From positions 13,642,765 to 13,706,764 of the forward strand of contig NC_080058.1 of NCBI RefSeq assembly GCF_026212465.1: a stretch of DNA of 64,000 nt, in the 5' to 3' direction. This stretch comes from Amaranthus tricolor. Lineage: Eukaryota > Streptophyta > Magnoliopsida > Caryophyllales > Amaranthaceae. The notes beneath the pieces were generated by a model. It saw only the letters and a program-made list of their open reading frames with translations, ran no database searches and had not been told where the DNA came from. The first letter of the stretch is position 1. The number at the start of each line of letters is the position of its first letter. Below are positions 1 to 11,053 of this stretch, in pieces. A program made the translations under genes and the position numbers.

Positions 1-540
1 CCCAAAAATATCTAACAATTAGTTCTAGACAAAGGTGACTACCGTACACTAAGAAACTAACCCTAGGGAGCCCTAACCCTTGAACTAGTACAAGACAAGG
101 ACATCAGCGACCAGAAAACTCTGAGTATGCCATCCGATGCCAGGTTACTGACCACCACGCCCAGCAACCAATCATGAGTAGATAAACCAATCCACCACGC
201 CAGACCATGATAACTTCGAGACGAGGGGACGACCAACACCAATAGATTAACGGTAATGAAAACCAATCTTGATTAACGTTCATGTAAACCAATTTTATTG
301 ATAAGGATCTTATGTAAACCAATAAATTTGGTGAATATGAAAACCAATTCATATGAATCGTTAGATTAACGTTAATGTAATCCTACTGTTGAAATTCGCA
401 CTTGCGAAATTAAATTTCTAGTTGGTTACAAATACACTGCTAAGATTATAAAAAACAAACTCATCAAATCAATTGAATTTTCAGGTAAGTAGATTAGCAT
501 CCTCATCTCTAATTTAATATTTACTATGAAAAATAATTAG
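1..540. other. Non-coding AT-rich stretch upstream of the interrupted frame
   Basis: No convincing gene is seen. A short phrase (GTAAACCAAT and variants, with GATTAACGTT) recurs loosely at about 245-375, suggesting a decayed repeat. The stretch ends with an in-frame TAG immediately before the ATG at 541; the same AATAATTAG could serve as a splice acceptor, so an upstream exon cannot be excluded. Confidence 0.4.
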
Positions 541-727
541 ATGCAATCTCACACTCTCTCAAGTTGGGTTCTTTTTACCTCTTCTTTACTGGATGAAGAT
601 GTTGAGGTAATTGGAGGTTTGAAAGCTGCTAAAATTACAAAAGAAAAGTGCAAGGTTACTGGTAGTTCAGATGTGGATGAAGGGAGTAAGGGAGAGTCAA
701 GTGATTTAGATGACAATGAAGATTTAT

Positions 728-2207
728 TGATAGGTCGTTTTACTACCAAAAATAATTCCTAATTCACCTAACTAGTATAGTTGGGAAAGTAGGGTCGAAC
801 CACTGTGGAAGGACAAATGAAGTTACAATTTAAATTAAGTTCACTATTGTTAACGATCAAATGTTGGATTTTTGGTTATCTAAGTGGAACGCAAAAATAA
901 GAGATGAATAGAATTCAATAATTAAAAACCTAGGGCTAAAAGGATCCACTATGCATAGATCATGATTCATGAACAACAATTGGGATAGGAATGAATATAG
1001 GCGAAGGAAGATGTTGCTCTCGCAAACAAATTCGACAATTAAACAATAAAACAAGCTATCGCGATTAAAGCTTAATTGTTCAAAGAAGGAAATCGTTCAC
1101 TCAAACTCGCAACTCTCGCTTATAGAATTGAGCGAATAAAACTTGCAAATTGGCCAAACATGCAATCAATCTAGAACCCATCAATTGAATCACCTAAACA
1201 AACCAAATTTAAATCCTAAAATCAAACAAGAATCATGACTTTTTGCATAGTTTCACCAAACCCTAGAAATAAAACTACTCACTAAGCATATTAAAACTAA
1301 CAAGAGATTCAACAATTAAATTCATGGAGAAAATCAAATTCAAATTTAATGGAAAAACAAACATTCAAAAATAATAATGATAAACAAGAACAAGAGATTG
1401 GAATTGAAACTAATACCTTCAATATAATTAAAATTACAATGTTCAAGTGTTGATTAACAATCCCCCATGACAAGTAATGTGCTAAACTCTTCAATACCTA
1501 GCCCTCAAAACAGAGAAAAAAAACCTTCTTGAAATTTCCCCTCAAAAGCTATTTATATCCTCCTCAAAAGAGATCGGAGGATACGGGAAGTTACTAAAAA
1601 AATAACTGCAGCACCCGGCCGGGTATGTGGAAACCCGGGCGGGTGCGAAGCATAACTAAATCTCAAAGGTCAAAAATTTTCTAAGTCCAGGAGTAAACCC
1701 GGCCGGGTATGTGGAAACCCGCCCGGGTACGCAGCTGAGCATTTTAATCTTCAATAGAGGCCTGGCCGGGTATGTGGGAAACCCACCCGGGTATGACAGG
1801 CTCACCCGGTCGGGTATGTGGAAACCCGGCCGGGTGCGTGTGGCAACTTTTTCTTCCAAATAACATCTTCAAATTCTTCTAAGTATCAAGTGCAAACCCG
1901 GTCGGGTATGTGGAAACCCGGCCGGGTATGAGAGGCTCACCCGGCCGGGTATGAGGAAACCCACCCGGGTATGTGACCTGGTCAGCACAAAAATGACCTT
2001 TGAGTAGCTTATGACCTTCCAACTTGCAAATCTCGCTCCAAGAGTCGATTCCTAGCATAATTAGAGCTTTGTACCTACAAAATAGATAAGAAACAAACAC
2101 TCCAACCAAGCATAAAAACCAATAGAAAATTGAGCAAAATACGCGAGAAATGCTATGAAAATACAATGGGGGCATGGTAGAAAATAATATATAAAATACA
2201 CACATCA
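728..2207 (-). repeat. 3' LTR of the gypsy-like element
   Basis: This is the left LTR on the plus strand and the 3' LTR in element orientation. It is nearly identical to 6847-8327. It contains six copies of a GC-rich hairpin-prone unit between about 1611 and 1975. Confidence 0.93.
1611..1975. repeat. GC-rich palindrome array inside the LTR
   Basis: Six units, each two CCCGGCCGGG-type palindromes joined by TATGTGGAAA or a close variant, start near 1613, 1696, 1762, 1803, 1895 and 1937. The matched array in the other LTR is at about 7731-8095. The units are far richer in G+C than their surroundings. They also account for the Pro/Gly-rich minus-strand open frames in the LTRs, which I regard as spurious. 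Confidence 0.85.
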
Positions 2208-3061
2208 AACTCCCCCGAGCCGAACCTTTGCTTGTCCTCAAGCAAACAAGACAAGGTTCTAAGAATAAAAGTATGCTTCACCCTATAAAAGCAACATCGC
2301 AAAACGCTTGTGATCACATTCTCTCAATCAAAGCATTCAAATAGTTCAATACCAATCCAAGAGTAAAATATCATACAAGCGAATTCAAGCCTTATCACCA
2401 AGAAATAACGAGGAATCAAGAAAAGAGTTCTCACGAGTGACACTCCTCTATCTGTGGCGAGTATAAAATGTACTCGATCGCTCTCCGCCCACAAATATGC
2501 AAAAGATGTGCATATGAATCAATTTTTGTAGCCTAAAATGCTAATAAGGCACCCTCCCATCTCAACAACACTCATGTGTTTAAAGGGGAAATAATATCAC
2601 TCGACCTATCGAAGTCGACTCGAAATGCAACACATACTCTCAGATCTTGGCAAGGTATTAAATCGAGGAAGCACATATAACTGCATGATTATCAAGAAGG
2701 TCTTTATTGGGCTTGTAATGGGGTTTGGGTCAAAGGTAGGATTCAATTTGAAAATATGCGAGCTAAAAGTCTATTTTGGGGGAGCATAATCTAAAAAGTA
2801 ACGTAGCCAAAAAATGAGGCGAAAACAACTCCAAATAACTTCAACTCATAACTACTGAACCAACCCAACTAATGGAAAGCACCGTCATATCATCATCAAA
2901 TTATAAGAGATTTACAACTTACAAAGGCGAAAATGTACAATAAAATAAAAGATGTGAGACAAATTTTTCTTTCTTTCTTTCTTTTTTTTTTTTTTTTTTT
3001 TTTTTAATTGAAACTACATAAATATGAATAATGAAAAGATGGTAACATATGACAAACCAAG

Positions 3062-3103
<42 letters not shown>

Positions 3104-3943
3104 AATGAATGAATGAATATGAACAATGAAGAAGATAAGCACACTCCAACAACGAGGAAATAATCAACCTAACTCAAGTACCCCATGCAACTAAATGTGA
3201 GCCAAAAGACAGAATATATATCGCCTACTAACCGATCAAATGCTCCCCCAAGCTAGACTTGGGTTGATAAAATAGGGTCAAAAAGGTTTACAATGTGGTT
3301 AGTTATGAAAGAAAATGTAGGGCTTAAAATAAAGGATCAAATGGCAAATAAAATAAAGAATCAAATGGCAAATAATGTCTTTGAAAACAATGTTACATGG
3401 CTTCTAGCAAATGAGGGCCTTCTATCATGCTCATCACGCAATTACATAGCTAACAAGACCAGTACCAAGCCAAAATGGAGATCAATGATACACCAGGAAC
3501 TAATCACTCAAGAAGGAAATAGTGAGATAGAAATCAAAGTCCAAACCCTTACAAGGTAAACTCTTCCTTGTTCCATTCAATAGATAATAATGCTCAAAAA
3601 CACAAGTTTCAATAATACAAATGAATCGGAAAAAGAACCCAAAAGTTTACAATGACCAGTCTCCGCAATCACAAGTGTTAAAAATTTCAACCATAGGGCA
3701 CAGGGAAACATACTTTGTCAAAAAGATCCAAAGGCGCATCAAGGGAGAAAGAAATACATTACAACTAAGAAAGCAATACAATATTTTTGGTCACATGTAA
3801 ACTCCCACTCCTAATGAGTGGTACAAACCATGCAACAATCCTAAGAAAGCAATAAAAATACTCAAAGCTAAATTATGAAAAGAGTTGGGAAGATCTCACC
3901 AATTAACTTCCTAATGCAAGCTGAAGTACAGAAAATCGTCACG
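2208..3943. other. Non-coding 3' internal region of the gypsy-like element
   Basis: This lies between the gag-protease frame and the 3' LTR. It has long T tracts at about 2981-3005 and 3065-3102 and a small direct repeat (GATCAAATGGCAAATAA type) at about 3337-3373. No polymerase motifs are seen on either strand. A phrase near the LTR (CCTTTGCTTGTCCTCAAGCAA region, 2225-2245) resembles the 3' internal end of other plant gypsy-like elements. Confidence 0.6.
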
Positions 3944-6724
3944 TTATCCAAAGTGTGACTTGCAAAAGAACCTGCAAAAAGGAGAGAAGCAACCAACTCC
4001 GACCAAAAAAACTACACTAAAAGCAGTAGAATATATACAAGAGAGTAAGCTAAAGCAACAATCAAGACTCCCCCCCCCCCCCCAAGCCAAATCAAGCACT
4101 GTCCACAGAGTTTGAGAGGGGGGCAAGAGCCCACTAACCCATGGGGTCAAAGTCATTATCCTGCTGCTCATCATCATCGTCATCATCCTTACAAGCATCT
4201 CAACTTTGCATATAGGCCGAACTAACCTCTGCACTCTCTTGCTCTTGCTATGACTAAGCTCTTCATTACAAAGAGCTTGTTCAATAGCATTAATTTCAGT
4301 CTTCCAAATGATAGCATCACCTGTAGAAGATTCAAGACAAAGAACGGCCTCCAAAGGATCTTTCATAAGAGTTAGGGGCAAGTTATCATGACAAATCACA
4401 TCAACTACATCAATAGCATAACATTTTTCCTCAAGCATGGGATCTTTCAAAGCATTGCTCAAATTGAAAGTTACATTGTCATCCCCCACAGAAAGTGTAA
4501 GTCTACCATTTTTCACATCAATTACTGCTCCTGCCGTATGAAGGAAAGGTCTTCCTAAAATAATAGGAATTTGTCGATCTTCCTCCACATCAAGAACAAC
4601 AAAATCAACAGGGATATAAAACTTACCTACCCTAACAGGGACGTCCTCTAAAATACCCAAAGGATATTTAACAGAACGGTCGGCCATTTGTAAAGTAATA
4701 TTGGTGACTTTTAGATCTCCCATTTTCAGTTTAGAATAGATAGAAAAAGGCATTACACTGACACTAGCTCCTAAATCACATAAAGCTTTATCAATAAACA
4801 GTGTCCCAATGTGACAGGGGATGGAGAAACTACCAGGATCTTTCAGTTTTGGAGGGGATTTGTTTTGTAGCAAAGCACTACATTGTTCAGTAAAAGCAAC
4901 TGTATCCACCTCACTAAAAGCTCTTTTCCTAGTCAATATGTCCTTCATGAATTTAGCATAAGCAGGCACTTGTTTGATTAATTCAGTAAAAGGAACTGTT
5001 ACCTGCAAATTCTTAACTACCTCCAAGAACTTACCGAATTGTTTGTCAAGCTTGCTCTTTACTTGGCGGTTGGGAAAAGGAAGTGTGATGGGAGGCACTT
5101 GCAATGCCTCTTCTTTTGCTTTCTCTTTCTCGTGCACTGCCTCAGAAGGTGCTTCATCAATAACCACTTCAGGAATGCCCACTTCTTTCGAATTTGACTC
5201 TTCATTGTGAGGCATGGGCGGCTCATCATAACTCAACCCGCTCCTTGTAGTGATTGCATTGGCGGTCTCCTTGCCATGTGGTTGAGTAGGTTGGCCGGGC
5301 AATGCTCCTGCTTGTCTAGAGGAGCTAGATGCAGCTAATTGAGCGACTTGAGTTTCAAGCATTTTATTGTGAGTACTGAGTTGCTCAAGCTGTTTGGCCA
5401 TTTGAGCCATCATGGTTTTCAACTCCCCCAATTCGGATTGGGGTTGCTGGTTCTGAAATTGCTGTTGTTGATGGCCTTGAGGAGGCCTTTGGAAACCGGG
5501 TGGTCCTTGATTGGGCTGAAATTGCTGATGTTGCCCATATTGTTGTTGTGGTGCTTGTGGTGGAAAGTGTTGCTGTTGAGAATTTAACACATTGTTGCTG
5601 CGATATGACAAGTTAGGATTATTCCGAATTCCAGGATAGTAGCTATTGTTGTTGAAAAGAGGACGAGCTTGAAAAGCATTAACTTGCTCTGGCACTCCCA
5701 TAGCTCCATTGGGATTAACAGAACACTCCATTAGAGAATGACCATGCATACCGCAATAATCACAAGCAACTCCACCTTGGCTAGAGGTAGCCATAGCATT
5801 GACGGGCATAGATGTACTAGCATTCATGCGCATCCCATCGATTTTCGCATTCAAAGCTGAGATTTGTGATGATAGAAGGGAATAAGTTTCAACTTCATGC
5901 TTCCCCTTCCTTGGTGCTTGAGCTGCGCGCCTAGATGAGCTATTCCATTGATTTTCAGCAAGAGTATCCAAGAGTGAAATAGCCTCAGAAGTTTGTTTGT
6001 TCATGAAAGAGCCGCCAGCCGCACCATCTACCATCCTCTTAGTCTCATTATCAAGACCATTATAAAAAGATTGCATAAGAAATTCCTTCTCAATACCGTG
6101 ATGAGGGCACATATATTGGTAATCTTTGAATCTCTCCCACGCATCATGAAAAGTCTCCCCCGCATCTTGTGAGAAACTATAGAGTTTAACTCTGTAGTCA
6201 TGAGTCTTATAACCGGGATAATACTTCACTAGAAAAGCATCAGACAGTTGCGCCCAAGTAGTGATGGTGTTGGGAAGAGAGTTATACCAACGTTGAGCCT
6301 TGCCTGCCAAAGAGAAACGAAAGAGGTACAAGTAGAGCTCGTCGTCAGTCATCCCAGTAATCTTTTGTAGAGAACATGCTTGAAGGAATTTCTGCAGATG
6401 ATCGACGGGTTCTTCATTGTCAAGACCATAGAACTGATTTCCCGTGATCATATTCATAACATGGGATTTGATGTCAAAGTTTCCAGCATTAGTAGTCGGC
6501 ATCCTAATCCCCGCGGTAACATTGCTAGCCTTGGGCTGTGTAGACTGCCTAAGAGTTCTCTCGGGAGCCTGACCTGCCATGTCAAGAGATTGAGAGGCTT
6601 GTTGAGCTTGTTTACGAGCCTCCGCCCTCCTTTTCTTTGCACTTGCGTGTGTTTTACGAGCAGTTGCCTCAACCTCAGGATCAAAAAACAAAGGTTGCTT
6701 GTTGGTACTCCTGGTCTTGCACAA
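3944..6724 (-). CDS. Gag-protease polyprotein of the gypsy-like retrotransposon
   Basis: A single uninterrupted frame of 926 codons. In order: a basic N-terminus; a retrotransposon gag core at about residues 100-260 (region around QRWYNSLP and WERFKDY); a CCHC zinc knuckle CDYCGMHGHSLMEC near residue 320; a Gln/Pro-rich linker at about 380-430; a short helical segment (LGELKTMMAQMAKQLEQL); and a retropepsin domain with the active-site motif DLGAS near residue 650 and the companion ILGRPFL near 720. These domains package RNA and mature the particle. The last 80 or so residues look unlike any known domain and pass through a C14 tract at 4070-4083 on the plus strand, so the tail may be a frameshifted extension. 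An intact frame with no RT suggests this copy, or its recent parent, is mobilised in trans. Confidence 0.85.
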   Translation of the reverse strand: MCKTRSTNKQPLFFDPEVEATARKTHASAKKRRAEARKQAQQASQSLDMAGQAPERTLRQSTQPKASNVTAGIRMPTTNAGNFDIKSHVMNMITGNQFYGLDNEEPVDHLQKFLQACSLQKITGMTDDELYLYLFRFSLAGKAQRWYNSLPNTITTWAQLSDAFLVKYYPGYKTHDYRVKLYSFSQDAGETFHDAWERFKDYQYMCPHHGIEKEFLMQSFYNGLDNETKRMVDGAAGGSFMNKQTSEAISLLDTLAENQWNSSSRRAAQAPRKGKHEVETYSLLSSQISALNAKIDGMRMNASTSMPVNAMATSSQGGVACDYCGMHGHSLMECSVNPNGAMGVPEQVNAFQARPLFNNNSYYPGIRNNPNLSYRSNNVLNSQQQHFPPQAPQQQYGQHQQFQPNQGPPGFQRPPQGHQQQQFQNQQPQSELGELKTMMAQMAKQLEQLSTHNKMLETQVAQLAASSSSRQAGALPGQPTQPHGKETANAITTRSGLSYDEPPMPHNEESNSKEVGIPEVVIDEAPSEAVHEKEKAKEEALQVPPITLPFPNRQVKSKLDKQFGKFLEVVKNLQVTVPFTELIKQVPAYAKFMKDILTRKRAFSEVDTVAFTEQCSALLQNKSPPKLKDPGSFSIPCHIGTLFIDKALCDLGASVSVMPFSIYSKLKMGDLKVTNITLQMADRSVKYPLGILEDVPVRVGKFYIPVDFVVLDVEEDRQIPIILGRPFLHTAGAVIDVKNGRLTLSVGDDNVTFNLSNALKDPMLEEKCYAIDVVDVICHDNLPLTLMKDPLEAVLCLESSTGDAIIWKTEINAIEQALCNEELSHSKSKRVQRLVRPICKVEMLVRMMTMMMSSRIMTLTPWVSGLLPPSQTLWTVLDLAWGGGGSLDCCFSLLSCIYSTAFSVVFLVGVGCFSPFCRFFCKSHFG

Positions 6725-6846
6725 AAAACACTAAAACAAACGTAAATACACTCGAAGAACAGTTGTTCTTCGAGTGGGTTAGCAAAAGCAAACGCTAAAT
6801 TCAAAAAGTAAAATTGTTGCCCTTCCCCGGCAACGGCGCCAAATTT

Positions 6847-8327
6847 TGATAGGTCGTTTTACTACCAAAAATAATTCCTAATTCACCTAACTAGTATAGT
6901 TGGGAAAGTAGGGTCGAACCACTGTGGAAGGACAAATGAAGTTACAATTTAAATTAAGTTCACTATTGTTAACGATCAAATGTTGGATTTTTGGTTATCT
7001 AAGTAGAACGGAAAAATAAGAGATGAATAGAATTCAATAATTAAAAACCTAGGGCTAAAAGGATCCACTATGCATAGATCATGATTCATGAACAACAATT
7101 GGGATAGGAATGAATATAGGCGAAGGAAGATGTTGCTCTCGCAAACAAATTCGACAATTAAACAATAAAACAAGCTATCGCGATTAAAGCTTAATTGTTC
7201 AAAGAAGGAAATCGTTCACTCAAACTCGCAACTCTCGCTTATAGAATTGAGCGAATCAAACTTGCAAATTGGCCAAACATGCAATCAATCTAGAACCCAT
7301 CAATTGAATCACCTAAACAAACCAAATTTAAATCCTAAAATCAAACAAGAATCATGACCTTTTGCATAGTTTCACCAAACCCTAGAAATAAAACTACTCA
7401 CTAAGCATATTAAAACTAACAAGAGATTCAACAATTAAATTCATGGAGAAAATCAAATTCAAATTTAATGGAAAAACAAACATTCAAAAATAATAATGAT
7501 AAACAAGAACAAGAGATTAGAATTGAAACTAATACCTTCAATATAATTAAAATTACAATGTTCAAGTGTTGATTAACAATCCCCCATGACAAGTAATGTG
7601 CTAAATCTCTTCAATACCTAGCCCTCAAAACAGAGAAAAAAAACCTTCTTGAAAATTCCCCTCAAAAGCTATTTATATCCTCCTCAAAAGAGATCGGAGG
7701 ATACGGGAAATTACTAAAAAAATAACTGCAGCACCCGGCCGGGTATGTGGAAACCCGGGCGGGTGCGAAGCATAACTAAATCTCAAAGGTCAAAAATTTT
7801 CTAAGTCCAGGAGTAAACCCGGCCGGGTATGTGGAAACCCGCCCGGGTACGCAGCTGAGCATTTTAATCTTCAATAGAGGCCTGGCCGGGTATGTGGGAA
7901 ACCCACCCGGATATGAGAGGCTCACCCGGCCGGGTATGTGGAAACCCGGCCGGGTGCGTGTGGCAACTTTTTCTTCCAAATAACATCTTCAAATTCTTCT
8001 AAGTATCAAGTGCAAACCCGGTCGGGTATGTGGAAACCCGGCCGGGTATGAGAGGCTCACCCGGCCGGGTATGAGGAAACCCACCCGGGTATGTGACCTG
8101 GTCAGCACAAAAATGACCTTTGAGTAGCTTATGACCTTCCAACTTGCAAATCTCGCTCCAAGAGTCGATTCCTAGCATAATTAGAGCTTTGTACCTACAA
8201 AATAGATAAGAAAAAAACACTCCAACCAAGCATAAAAACCAATAGAAAATTGAGCAAAATACGCGAGAAATGCTATGAAAATACAATGGGGGCATGGTAG
8301 AAAATAATATATAAAATACACACATCA
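6847..8327 (-). repeat. 5' LTR of the gypsy-like element
   Basis: This is the right-hand LTR on the plus strand and the 5' LTR in element orientation. It is followed on its minus-strand 3' side by the tRNA-Asp-type primer-binding site at about 6820-6843. Flanked on the right by TTTAT. Confidence 0.93.
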
Positions 8328-8332
8328 TTTAT

Positions 8333-8636
8333 CTTATGAGTTAGTTGATGTAAATGATGAATGTGATGATGACTTATTAACTGAAAATGTGGATTTTAAT
8401 TTAGATGATGTTGTGAATAATAAAGATCTACAAGATGAAATTGATACAAACTAAGGGAGGAAAGAGCAAGAGATGAGATTTAATTTGAGTGGTGTTGATC
8501 AATTTAGGGTTTCGAGCAAGAAATACCAGTGAGAAAAAATTCTTAAAAGGAGGAAATTAGCAAAAAAAGAGGGAAAAAGGGTGAGAACTGAGAAATGACC
8601 ATTTTAAGGACTCACGTGCCCGATCAACCATAAAAC
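8333..8636. other. Tail of the interrupted frame and its 3' flank
   Basis: 8333-8454 continues the acidic frame that starts at 541. 8455-8628 is purine-rich non-coding sequence. 8629-8636 (CATAAAAC) is the left target duplication of the hAT element that follows. Confidence 0.5.
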
Positions 8637-10325
8637 TAGGGCTGGCAAAAGCTGACCCGACCTGCTAATCTGATCTGAAATCGACCCGAAATTAGCGGGT
8701 TTGGGTTTAGATTTTTGACCCAATTAATTAAATGAGTCAACCCGACCTGATCTGTTTATTAAATGGGTTATGTTCAGGTTGAATATTTAAACCCGAAAAA
8801 AACCTGTTTAACCCATTTATTAAATGGGTCAATCAGGTCAGGTCGACCCATATTAACCCATTTAATAACCCATTGAAATTTTCAGATTTTCTTAAATAAA
8901 GAGTAACTCATTGACTGAAAGACGGCAAAGACCAAAGACAATAAGATAAATAAAGCGGTAAACTCTAAATGCTAAACATTTCCCAATTTCCGCCTCCATT
9001 CGTCACTTCCTTTTCTCCTTCCTCTTCTCTCTTTTGTGCGATTCAGACCTTCTCCTTCTCTTCTCTCCGACAGCTTCTTCTGTTCTCCTTCATCTTCTCT
9101 GCGGCACCAAGGTAAGTATTATTAACACATTAAAGTCCGATTTTTCTGTTTTTTTTTTATCGATTTTATTGTTTTTAGATTTGGATTGTGTTCGATTTTT
9201 TTGTGTTTGATTTTGATGTTCATTGCTGGAACTGATTTTCTCTCTTTAATTCTTGGTTCGTGTTTGTGTTATTTAAGGTTCGATTTTTTCGAATTTGTTG
9301 GGGTTTCATTTTTACTAAACTGGTAATTTGCATCTTGTTTTTTATTTCATTTTTCTGTTTCATTTTTATCGATTTTTTCGATTTTTCTGTTTGTGTTATG
9401 TTTACTCCATTTTTCTTTATGTTTTGCAAGATTCATATTTTCTGTTTCATTTTCTAGGCTTGTTGCTTCATCGATTTTTATTTTACTGTAATCTTTGTGT
9501 AATCTGTGTTAATATTGTGTTGATTTTGATTTTGTTTTACTAAACTGGTAATATATTCTGTTTTGATTTTGATTTTACTCCATTTTTCTTTATTTACTCC
9601 ATTTTTTGGTTTTCTGACCCAATTTTGATTTTGATGTGTAATTTACTAGTATATCAAAAACCCTAAAAATCTAAAACCTAAAAACTGCGGCGCCTTCCTC
9701 AAATCCTCTCCACTCTCCAGTCTCCTGCTTGCTGCTTCTCTGTGCGACTTCAGAGTGCGCCTTCTCCTTCCTCTTCTCTGTGGCGGAACCAAGGTAAGAA
9801 TTATTGATTTATTTCTTTGTTTCCCTTTTTTCTGATTTTTTTTTGAACAATTTTTTCTGATTTGGATTGTGTTCGATTTTTTCTGATTTTTCAGATTTTT
9901 CAGTTCAATCTTCTTGATCTTCAATTCAAGCTTGTACTGTGTTCGATTTTCAACTCCATTAATGGATGAAAGTATGTTTACTATGTTCCATTAATGGATG
10001 AAGCTTGTAATGTTTTACAATGTTAGCCATAAATTAGTTTTTATGTTGTAATTTTGTAATATTGTAATATTGCAATATTGTAATTTTTGGGTCAATTGGG
10101 TCAAATGGGTCAAATGACCTGAATTATATGGGTTCAGTGACCTGAAAAAAAAAGCAGGTTAAATGGGTCATTAGCAGGTTGACCCGACCTGCAACAGATC
10201 AGGTCGGGGTTTCAATTTTTGACCCATTTAATTAAATGGGTCAGGTTCAGGTCAAGGGTCTGTTGACCCATTTATATATGACCCGAACCTGAAAACGACC
10301 CAACCCGACCTGTTTGACACCCCTA
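8637..10325. mobile_element. Non-autonomous hAT transposon, 1,689 bp
   Basis: The left end begins TAGGGCTGGCAAAAG and the right end, read on the minus strand, begins TAGGGGTGTCAAAC, an imperfect terminal inverted repeat of the common plant hAT type. The flanks 8629-8636 and 10326-10333 are identical (CATAAAAC), the 8-bp duplication expected of hAT. Both subterminal regions carry many GGGTCA/GACCC and AACCTG-type words (8640-8870 and 10090-10320). No transposase frame is present. The interior holds two related CT-rich leader segments, each ending ACCAAGGTAAG and a variant of ATTATT (about 8985-9125 and 9690-9805), like first exons with their splice donors. Confidence 0.85.
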
Positions 10326-10393
10326 CATAAAACTGACAGTCAACTGACGCCAAATGTTAGTTGGTAGTCTTTGGTAAAGAAAAATCTTATTAG

Positions 10394-10611
10394 TGTTGTG
10401 ATTGATGTAACCACACAATGAATGCATTGAAATGTAGATTCATCTATCATTTCCAATAGTACTACATTTGTTCCTTTTCATGTTCCTTGTGCTATATATA
10501 TGTGCAAGGTTGTGTAGTATTGATATATAACATATAATGAAATATAAGAAAACTGATATAAGCTTATCCCTTGTACTACTTTTCTTCTTATATTCTCCCT
10601 AACTTTTAACA
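10394..10611 (+). repeat. 5' LTR of the copia element
   Basis: 218 bp. Contains GCTATATATATGTGCAAGG, a likely TATA region, at about 10491-10509. Matches 16930-17147. Confidence 0.92.
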
Positions 10612-10696
10612 CGTTATCAGCACCATTTTTCGCTCTCAAAAACCCAAGAAGGTAATTTTTTTTTTCAAAACATCATAACATTTTTTTAGCCACAAT

Positions 10697-11053
10697 ATGG
10701 ACCAACAATCAAACGGTATCAATATTATTATTCAAGGTGTTACTAACACCGTTCTATACTTTATCCTTGAAGAAAATTGTATATCTGTTACTACTAACCC
10801 AGCTTATAGTGGTTCAAACCAACTGCGAAGACATGATCCAAATAATACCCATATAAATGAAAACTCAATGCCAAGTCCCAATAATGCAGCTAATCCACTA
10901 GCACAACCACCTACTAATCAGCCACCACAATCTACTGATAACCCACCAGTCCAACCTACTAATGATCCTACAGTCCCACAAGAAAATAATAAAAGGAAAA
11001 ATGACGACGGCGAAGAAAGTAGTAACAAACGTTTTCAAACTATTAACCCATAA
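10697..11053 (+). CDS. Leader ORF 1 of the copia element, Pro/Asn-rich
   Basis: An uninterrupted frame of 118 codons beginning 85 bp after the 5' LTR. Residues 1-35 are mixed and partly hydrophobic, about 50-95 are rich in Pro, Asn and Gln, and the C-terminus has two basic clusters (NKRKND and SNKRF) separated by an acidic stretch, similar to a bipartite nuclear signal. I do not recognise a family. Most copia elements place gag within a short distance of the LTR, so a separate frame here is unusual. It may be translated, or simply be an open stretch in a long leader. Confidence 0.4.
   Translation: MDQQSNGINIIIQGVTNTVLYFILEENCISVTTNPAYSGSNQLRRHDPNNTHINENSMPSPNNAANPLAQPPTNQPPQSTDNPPVQPTNDPTVPQENNKRKNDDGEESSNKRFQTINP

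Larger units (their letters stand above)
728..8327 (-). mobile_element. Full-length non-autonomous Ty3/gypsy-like LTR retrotransposon (gag-protease only)
   Basis: Two direct repeats of 1,480 and 1,481 bp (728-2207 and 6847-8327) start TGATAGG and end CACATCA on the plus strand. The identical 5-bp flanks TTTAT (723-727 and 8328-8332) are the target-site duplication. The element reads on the minus strand. Next to the right-hand LTR, the sequence read on the minus strand begins TGGCGCCGTTGCCGGGGAA, a primer-binding site matching the 3' end of plant tRNA-Asp, as used by Athila-type elements. Next to the left-hand LTR is a purine tract (CTCGGGGGAG on the minus strand). I count about 12 differences between the LTRs (about 0.8%), so the insertion is young. 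Only gag and a retropepsin are encoded. No reverse transcriptase, RNase H or integrase is seen in 2208-3943, so it must rely on a partner element. Confidence 0.93.
541..8454 (+). pseudogene. Short acidic reading frame split by an LTR element
   Basis: The frame runs from an ATG at 541 to 727 and is then broken by the LTR element at 728-8327. If the element and one copy of its 5-bp target duplication are ignored, the same frame continues from 8333 to a TAA at 8452-8454, giving about 102 codons. The second half is strikingly rich in Asp and Glu, as is the end of the first half, which supports continuity. I do not recognise the family. It could be the last exon of a longer gene, a transposon-derived protein tail, or a chance frame. 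As it stands, the frame reads into the LTR and stops at 760-762. Continuity across the insertion is directly visible; that it was once a gene is inference. Confidence 0.4.

Noticed and set aside
1879..2241. Minus-strand open frame rich in Pro and Gly within the LTR
   Set aside because: It comes from the CCCGGCCGGG array and its neighbours; no domain is present and it has the composition expected of the repeat.
3293..3559. 88-codon plus-strand frame inside the gypsy-like element
   Set aside because: Opposite to the element's coding strand, contains a small direct repeat, and has no recognisable domain.
9220..9924. Phe/Lys-rich short frames inside the hAT element
   Set aside because: Composition matches T-rich non-coding sequence; no transposase motif.
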